From Williamwhitmania taraxaci (GTDB lineage Bacteria; Bacteroidota; Bacteroidia; Bacteroidales; Williamwhitmaniaceae), in NCBI RefSeq assembly GCF_900096565.1, contig NZ_FMYP01000044.1, forward strand, positions 1 through 35,943: a stretch of DNA of 35,943 nucleotides, given 5' to 3'. A model generated the notes under the pieces. The model searched no databases, was not told the DNA's origin, and saw only the letters and a program-made list of their open reading frames with translations. The translations under genes and the position numbers were made by a program. Shown piece by piece: positions 31,701 through 35,943 of this stretch. The number at the start of each line of letters is the position of its first letter. The stretch's first letter is position 1.

Positions 31701-33878
31701 ATGAATTTAATTGAGACGGGCATACAAAAGAAACTGATTAGGATTGATACCGAGAATGGTAGCATCACTTATATTCATCAAGATGTTAGACGGAATTACA
31801 ACAATCCTGAAGAAAAAGTTCAAGCAGAAACATTTCTAAAACTCATACTTCACTATAATTATCCTGTTGTCCAAATCAAACAGTTTGTTTCGGTAAAGAA
31901 GTTTTCATCAACTGGCGAAGCTGACATCATTGTTTATGAGGACAAGGAACACAAAAAACCATACATAGTTGTAGAGTGTAAGAGTTCTGATGTTTCAGAA
32001 TTTCAATTTACTGAAGCAGAAAAACAAGGTTGCGATTATGCAGTTTCGGAAGGAGCAAAATTTGTTTGGACAGCCAAAGGCAATAAAGACAGTTACTTTG
32101 AAATTCCAACAGTTAGACCAGCCGAAAGAGTTATCATTCCAGACATTCCACAATTTGGTGTTACATCACTTGCTCCATATAAATATGTAAAAGGTGGCAT
32201 CAAACAAGACAGTTCAGGCAATATTCAAGAACCACTTGTAGAATATCAAAAGCAAAAATTTTTTGAACTTGAAACCGTTACAGAAAGCGAACTTGTAAAA
32301 GTATTTACTCAAGCACATCAAGTTCTTTGGGGTGGTAAACGAGACGAATCAAGAGCATTTGACGAGTTTGACAAACTTATTTTCTGTAAAATTTGGGACG
32401 AGAAATATAAGCTCAATGACAAAAACAAATTTGTTGAACGCAACGAAGGTGAACCATATCAATTTCAAATTTTCAATAACGAAACAGCAGCACAACTTTT
32501 AGAACGAATAGAACGGCTGTATGAAGTAGGTAAAGAAAAAGACCCCGAAGTTTTCAAAGAAAATATTAATCTAACAGCCGAAGAAGTTCGTGAGGTTGTA
32601 AAATATTTGCAACGGATAAACTTAAATGAAACTGACCTCGACAGTAAGGGAAAAGCATTTGAAACCTTTACAGGTTCATACTTTAGAGGTTCATTTGGTG
32701 CATTCTTTACACCAAGAACAATTGTAAGTTTTATAGTTGAAAGTTTACCAATTGACAACGAAAGCAGAGTGCTTGACACCAGTTGCGGAAGTGGTGGTTT
32801 TCTACTTTATGCGTTAGACAAAGTAAGGCAACAGGCAAATTCAATTTATCCGAAACACAAAACAGATACAAAACAAGCACTATCGCATTATAACCATTGG
32901 CACGACTTTGCGGAAAAGAAACTTTACGGAATTGAAATAAACGAACAAATTGCCCGAATCGCTAAAATGAATATGATTATTCACGATGACGGACATACAA
33001 ACGTAATTGCAAAAGATGGCCTGCTTGACGAAACGGAATTGCAAAGGATAAATGCAGAATTTAAGCACAATTCATTTGACTTTATTATCACCAATCCGCC
33101 ATTTGGCAGTGTAGTAAAGCAAAGTATGAGTGCTTATTTAGGTTTGTATAAACTTGGAACAAAAGATACAGACTGGCTAAATATTAAAAGCACAATTGAA
33201 TCCACAGTAAGAGAATCACAAAACACAGAGATTTTATTTTTAGAAAAGTGTTACAAGTTTTTATGTCCAGGAGGTTTTTTAGCCATTGTTATTCCTGATG
33301 GTATTCTCACCAACGGTAGTATGCAATATGTAAGAGACCATTTGGAAGATACTTTTAGAATTGTGGCTGTTGTTTCAATGCCGCAAACCGCATTTACTTC
33401 AAATGGTGCGGGAGTTAAAAGTTCAGTATTGTTCCTACGCAAGCACAAAGTAAAAACCACAGAGAAAATTTCAGCACAAAAACAGAACATAAAAGCAGAG
33501 TTGCGAACAAACAATAAATATGTTGCAACAATTGAAAAGTGGGAAAAAGAAAAGAACACAGAAATAAAAAAACTGGAAGTAGCAGCAAATAAAAAGAACC
33601 CTGATGCAACTAAAAAAGAAATTGCTGAACAGATAAAAGACGAGAAAACAAAATTGCAAGCAGCATTTACAGACAAAGTAAATCTTTTGAAGGACGAAAT
33701 GACTGAAAAATATTTTGCAACAAAACAGCAAACTCTTGACGACTACCAAATATTTATGGCAATTGCTGATGACATAGATTATGACGCAACTGGGCGTAAA
33801 ACAGGAAAAAATGAATTGCCACAAATAGGCAAGGAATTATACAAATTTATTCAGCATATAGAGCAAACAGAGGACTAA
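31701..33878 (+). CDS. Fused PD-(D/E)XK nuclease and N6-adenine methyltransferase (Type I/IIB-like HsdM)
   Basis: The N-terminal about 170 residues resemble the HsdR N-terminal nuclease domain: FSSTGEADIIVYED gives Asp75 and YIVVECKSS gives Glu92-Cys-Lys94, i.e. a D-(E)xK active site. A helical linker follows, then an HsdM-type methyltransferase: GAFFTPRTIVSFIV, the AdoMet motif VLDTSCGSGGFLLYAL (about 357-372) and the catalytic NPPFGS (465-470). The C-terminal about 110 residues form a Lys/Glu-rich coiled coil. It modifies adenine and probably cuts DNA when paired with the specificity subunit, as in BcgI-like Type IIB enzymes. No separate hsdR or helicase gene is visible. The stop overlaps the hsdS start by one base. 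AT-rich codon use marks it as acquired. Confidence 0.85.
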   Translation: MNLIETGIQKKLIRIDTENGSITYIHQDVRRNYNNPEEKVQAETFLKLILHYNYPVVQIKQFVSVKKFSSTGEADIIVYEDKEHKKPYIVVECKSSDVSEFQFTEAEKQGCDYAVSEGAKFVWTAKGNKDSYFEIPTVRPAERVIIPDIPQFGVTSLAPYKYVKGGIKQDSSGNIQEPLVEYQKQKFFELETVTESELVKVFTQAHQVLWGGKRDESRAFDEFDKLIFCKIWDEKYKLNDKNKFVERNEGEPYQFQIFNNETAAQLLERIERLYEVGKEKDPEVFKENINLTAEEVREVVKYLQRINLNETDLDSKGKAFETFTGSYFRGSFGAFFTPRTIVSFIVESLPIDNESRVLDTSCGSGGFLLYALDKVRQQANSIYPKHKTDTKQALSHYNHWHDFAEKKLYGIEINEQIARIAKMNMIIHDDGHTNVIAKDGLLDETELQRINAEFKHNSFDFIITNPPFGSVVKQSMSAYLGLYKLGTKDTDWLNIKSTIESTVRESQNTEILFLEKCYKFLCPGGFLAIVIPDGILTNGSMQYVRDHLEDTFRIVAVVSMPQTAFTSNGAGVKSSVLFLRKHKVKTTEKISAQKQNIKAELRTNNKYVATIEKWEKEKNTEIKKLEVAANKKNPDATKKEIAEQIKDEKTKLQAAFTDKVNLLKDEMTEKYFATKQQTLDDYQIFMAIADDIDYDATGRKTGKNELPQIGKELYKFIQHIEQTED

Positions 33879-35302
33879 TGAGCAGTTTTACCATATCTCC
33901 AACACTGAATAAGGACAAAGTTTTTATTCTAAATTTAAGCCAAGTTGAACATCGACTTGACCCGAATTTTTATAGACAAATTTTTAAAGATAACATTGAG
34001 AAAATAAAGGCAAATAATTATAAGCGTATTGGCGAAGTAGTTAAGTTCTCTAATGAAACTTGGAATCAAAAAGATTTTTTTAGTTCAACATTTCCATACA
34101 TTGAAATAAGTGAAATAGACACGTTATCGGGTGACATAAAGAACCTTTCTGAAGTAGATATTGCAGATGCTCCGAGTAGGGCTAAAATGATTGTTAGAGA
34201 AAATGACATTATAGTTTCAACTACACGACCAAATAGAGGTGCTATCTCTTTTGTCAAAAGAGAAAATGATTTTTCAATTGCTTCAACTGGTTTTGCTGTA
34301 ATTCGGAGTTTAACAACAGAGGAATTTGACAAGGAATACTTATTTGCAGTTTTAAGACAAAAGTTTTCATTGTTGCAATTAGAACAAAGAAGTAGTGGCG
34401 GGAATTATCCTGCCATTACTCAAGATGAATTATCAAATGTTGTTATTCCGATACCCAATAAAAGTATTCAAGAAAAAGTCAAAGCAATTTTCAATACTTG
34501 TTTTGAGTTAAAGTCAAAAAATGAGGCAACTGCTGCAAATATTTTAAGAAGCATTGACACATACTTACTGCAAGAGTTAGGAATTACTTTACCTACACCA
34601 CCTGAAAATATTTTGACGAACAGAATGTTTACAGTTTCAATGAATGAAATATCAGGAAAAAGATTTGACCCAGCTTACCATCAAGTTTACTTCCATAAAC
34701 TTGTGGCATCTATTGTAAATTCAAAATATAAAAGTCGTAGAATAGGAGAAGAAATAAATGAGATAAATTATGGTGCTTCTTTTACTAATGATTATGTAGA
34801 AAGTGGTGTTCCATTACTCAGAATTAAGGATTTAAGAAGAAATGAAATTGTCATTGACAAAGTTGTATTCCTTCCTGAAATTGCAAGAAAATTGTTAGGT
34901 AATAGCTTCGTTAAACAGAATGACTTCTTAATAAGTCGAAGCGGAACAATTGGCGTTGTTTCTCTTGTTTCAAAAGAAATTGACGGTTTTGCTTTCGGTT
35001 CTTTTATGATAAAGTTTAATCTTAAATCTGATAAAGTTTTAAACAGAGAATTCCTTTCGTATTATTTAAACTGCAAATTGCTAATTGATTTAATTGAGAG
35101 AGATAAAATTGGAGCAATACAAGGCAACATAACAATTCCAATTATTAAATCTTTGTTGGTTCCAGTTCCACCGCTTGACAAACAAAAAGAAATTGCCGAC
35201 CACATTACAGGCATTAGAAAACAAGCCCAACAACTAAAAGACAAAACAAAAGAACTCTTGAAAAAAGCAAGTGAAGAAATAGAAGAAATATTATTGAATT
35301 AG
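33878..35302 (+). CDS. hsdS: Type I/IIB restriction-modification specificity subunit (HsdS)
   Basis: The 474-residue product has two target-recognition half-domains, each followed by a helical conserved region. TRD1 runs about 45-190 (YIEISEIDTLSGDIKNLSEV, DIIVSTTRPNRGAI, NYPAITQDELSNVVIPIPNK) with its helix about 195-235. TRD2 runs about 280-430 (YGASFTNDYVESGVPLLRIK, LISRSGTIGVVSLV, QGNITIPIIKSLLVPVPPLD) with the C-terminal coiled coil about 435-474. This architecture recognises a bipartite DNA sequence and positions the methyltransferase-nuclease. The full length and two intact TRDs suggest a functional protein. Its stop codon shares its last base with the right 49-nt direct repeat. Confidence 0.9.
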   Translation: MSSFTISPTLNKDKVFILNLSQVEHRLDPNFYRQIFKDNIEKIKANNYKRIGEVVKFSNETWNQKDFFSSTFPYIEISEIDTLSGDIKNLSEVDIADAPSRAKMIVRENDIIVSTTRPNRGAISFVKRENDFSIASTGFAVIRSLTTEEFDKEYLFAVLRQKFSLLQLEQRSSGGNYPAITQDELSNVVIPIPNKSIQEKVKAIFNTCFELKSKNEATAANILRSIDTYLLQELGITLPTPPENILTNRMFTVSMNEISGKRFDPAYHQVYFHKLVASIVNSKYKSRRIGEEINEINYGASFTNDYVESGVPLLRIKDLRRNEIVIDKVVFLPEIARKLLGNSFVKQNDFLISRSGTIGVVSLVSKEIDGFAFGSFMIKFNLKSDKVLNREFLSYYLNCKLLIDLIERDKIGAIQGNITIPIIKSLLVPVPPLDKQKEIADHITGIRKQAQQLKDKTKELLKKASEEIEEILLN

Positions 35303-35387
35303 CCAACGCATTTGGTGGCACATTTGTATTTTTTGCAACCGCACAAAGCCAAACAATAAAATCCAAAAGAGCCACCAAGCCAACGCA
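35302..35387. repeat. Right direct repeat and inverted arms after hsdS
   Basis: 35302-35350 is the right copy of the 49-nt repeat found at 31543-31591, starting at the last base of the hsdS stop codon. TTGGTGGC (35312-35319) is inverted as GCCACCAA (35371-35378), and a further GCCAACGCA follows at 35379-35387, so the whole stretch can fold into a long stem-loop. Confidence 0.7.
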
Positions 35388-35445
35388 CCAAGACAGCAGT
35401 AAACAATGGACAGAAAGAACACGACAGGAAGAACACCAGCTTGTA

Positions 35446-35943
35446 ATCGAGTAGGCTGCCCCGCCAGCTAGGCTGACGGGGAGAGCCTCTCACACCACTG
35501 TACGTACGGGTCTCGTATACAGCGGTTCATTAAGATGTGGCGCAATTTTCTCGTAATGTGTAAGCATAGCCTCATACCCCCTTTTGCCTAAGCGATCAAG
35601 GGTAATCGTGGTTCCCAAAATGGGGCTTTGGGCAACTGCCCAGCCTCCCATTCGCGTTCTACTCCACGCATAGGCGTGATCATGGTCAATTCCCAGCCGA
35701 ATTAGGTTTTTCCGCTTCCGTTCAGGTTTCTTCCAGTGGTGCCAAATGCAGTACCGCAGGCGGTTGCGCAACCAGCCATCGAGGTCTCGAAGTTTGCCCT
35801 GTATGCTCGCAATGCGAAAATACTGGAGCCAGCCCCGCTGAACCTCTTTTAGCTTATGGATGCGCTCGTCGAAGGTGCTTGGTGTCGTTTTGCGCGTAAT
35901 GGTCTTGAGCTTTTGCTTGAGCGTCCTCCAGCTCTTTTCGCTT
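35446..35943 (-). mobile_element. Group II intron, 3' part (continues beyond the window)
   Basis: On the minus strand the maturase reading frame is followed by a domain V-like hairpin (35494-35526: ACCGCTGTATACG, AGAC-type loop, CGTACAGTGGT) and a domain VI-like stem (GGCT...CCCCG.CAG/CTG.CGGGG...AGCC). It ends about CTACTCGAT at 35446. Base pairing and order match group II intron 3' ends. The insertion lies in the non-coding repeat region after hsdS, in opposite orientation. Confidence 0.8.
35490..35942 (-). CDS. ltrA: Group II intron reverse transcriptase/maturase, C-terminal part
   Basis: The frame is open from the window edge (35942) to TGA at 35490, 150 residues. It shows the GIIM maturase domain: FDERIHKLKEVQRGWLQYFR, LRDLDGWLRNRLRYCIWHHW, KKPERKRKNLIRLG, and RMGGWAVAQSPILGTTITLD. 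The reverse transcriptase core is outside the window. An ATG at 35771 is internal, not the true start. No HNH endonuclease domain follows the maturase part. The last codons overlap domain V, an arrangement seen in some bacterial introns. Intact as far as visible. Confidence 0.85.
   Translation of the reverse strand, partial: SEKSWRTLKQKLKTITRKTTPSTFDERIHKLKEVQRGWLQYFRIASIQGKLRDLDGWLRNRLRYCIWHHWKKPERKRKNLIRLGIDHDHAYAWSRTRMGGWAVAQSPILGTTITLDRLGKRGYEAMLTHYEKIAPHLNEPLYTRPVRTVV

Noticed and set aside
33251-33824. Minus-strand Cys/Phe-rich frames under the methyltransferase gene
   Set aside because: They are shadows of the Lys/Glu-rich coiled coil on the plus strand, whose AT-rich codons keep the opposite strand open.
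31500-35390. Canonical integron attC sites
   Set aside because: The repeats share CCAACGC blocks but not the RYYYAAC/GTTRRRY pair, so they are reported as unclassified direct repeats instead.

Overview
The window looks like chromosomal DNA of a member of the Bacteroidota. The evidence is the gene content (secreted GH20, GH2 and GH92 glycosidases, an M3 dipeptidase with a signal peptide, small lipoproteins), the near absence of Shine-Dalgarno sequences, and several -7-like TAnnTTTG boxes. I cannot name the genus from sequence alone. No rRNA or complete tRNA gene was seen.

Layout. 1-850: the left end of an IS21-family element (start of istA on the minus strand plus three 24-bp-spaced terminal repeats) abuts a YiiX-like cysteine hydrolase gene that has lost its 5' end. 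850-1850: a gene-poor stretch with seven palindromes at exact 42-bp spacing, a 46-residue small protein with its own terminator, and a decayed copy of that protein's 3' end. 2000-5140: an unknown protein, a dimethylarginine dimethylaminohydrolase, an exported isochorismatase-fold protein whose usual catalytic Cys is Ser, and a LuxR-type regulator. 5140-7256: a PepSY-like protein, a terminator and a radical SAM/SPASM enzyme, bracketed by two nearly identical 38-bp sequences. 7390-10651: a same-strand cluster of two membrane proteins, a DUF2589 protein and two unknown proteins, followed by a small unknown protein and an exported GxSxG hydrolase. 12990-14528: a minus-strand lipoprotein and outer-membrane barrel. 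14695-25803: GH20 hexosaminidase, SHOCT protein, GH2 beta-mannosidase, a HAD/CAT-like pair, an exported unknown, and a GH92 mannosidase. Together the three glycosidases fit stepwise removal of GlcNAc and mannose from N-glycan-type chains. 26006-29695: a thioredoxin-like protein, a remnant lipoprotein, and an M3 peptidyl-dipeptidase.

29800-35943 is the most mobile part. It has a 15-unit array of about 21 bp, then a tyrosine recombinase whose C-terminus resembles integron integrases, alternating inverted 10-12-bp sites just after it, an AT-rich two-gene restriction-modification module (a nuclease-methyltransferase fusion plus a specificity subunit), and the 3' end of a group II intron in the opposite orientation. 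Two imperfect 49-nt direct repeats flank the restriction-modification module exactly. The arrangement of recombinase, site, repeat, cargo, repeat and intron resembles an integron-like cassette system, although the repeats do not match the canonical attC core. This is my best candidate for an undescribed system in the window. The DUF2589 cluster is the second.
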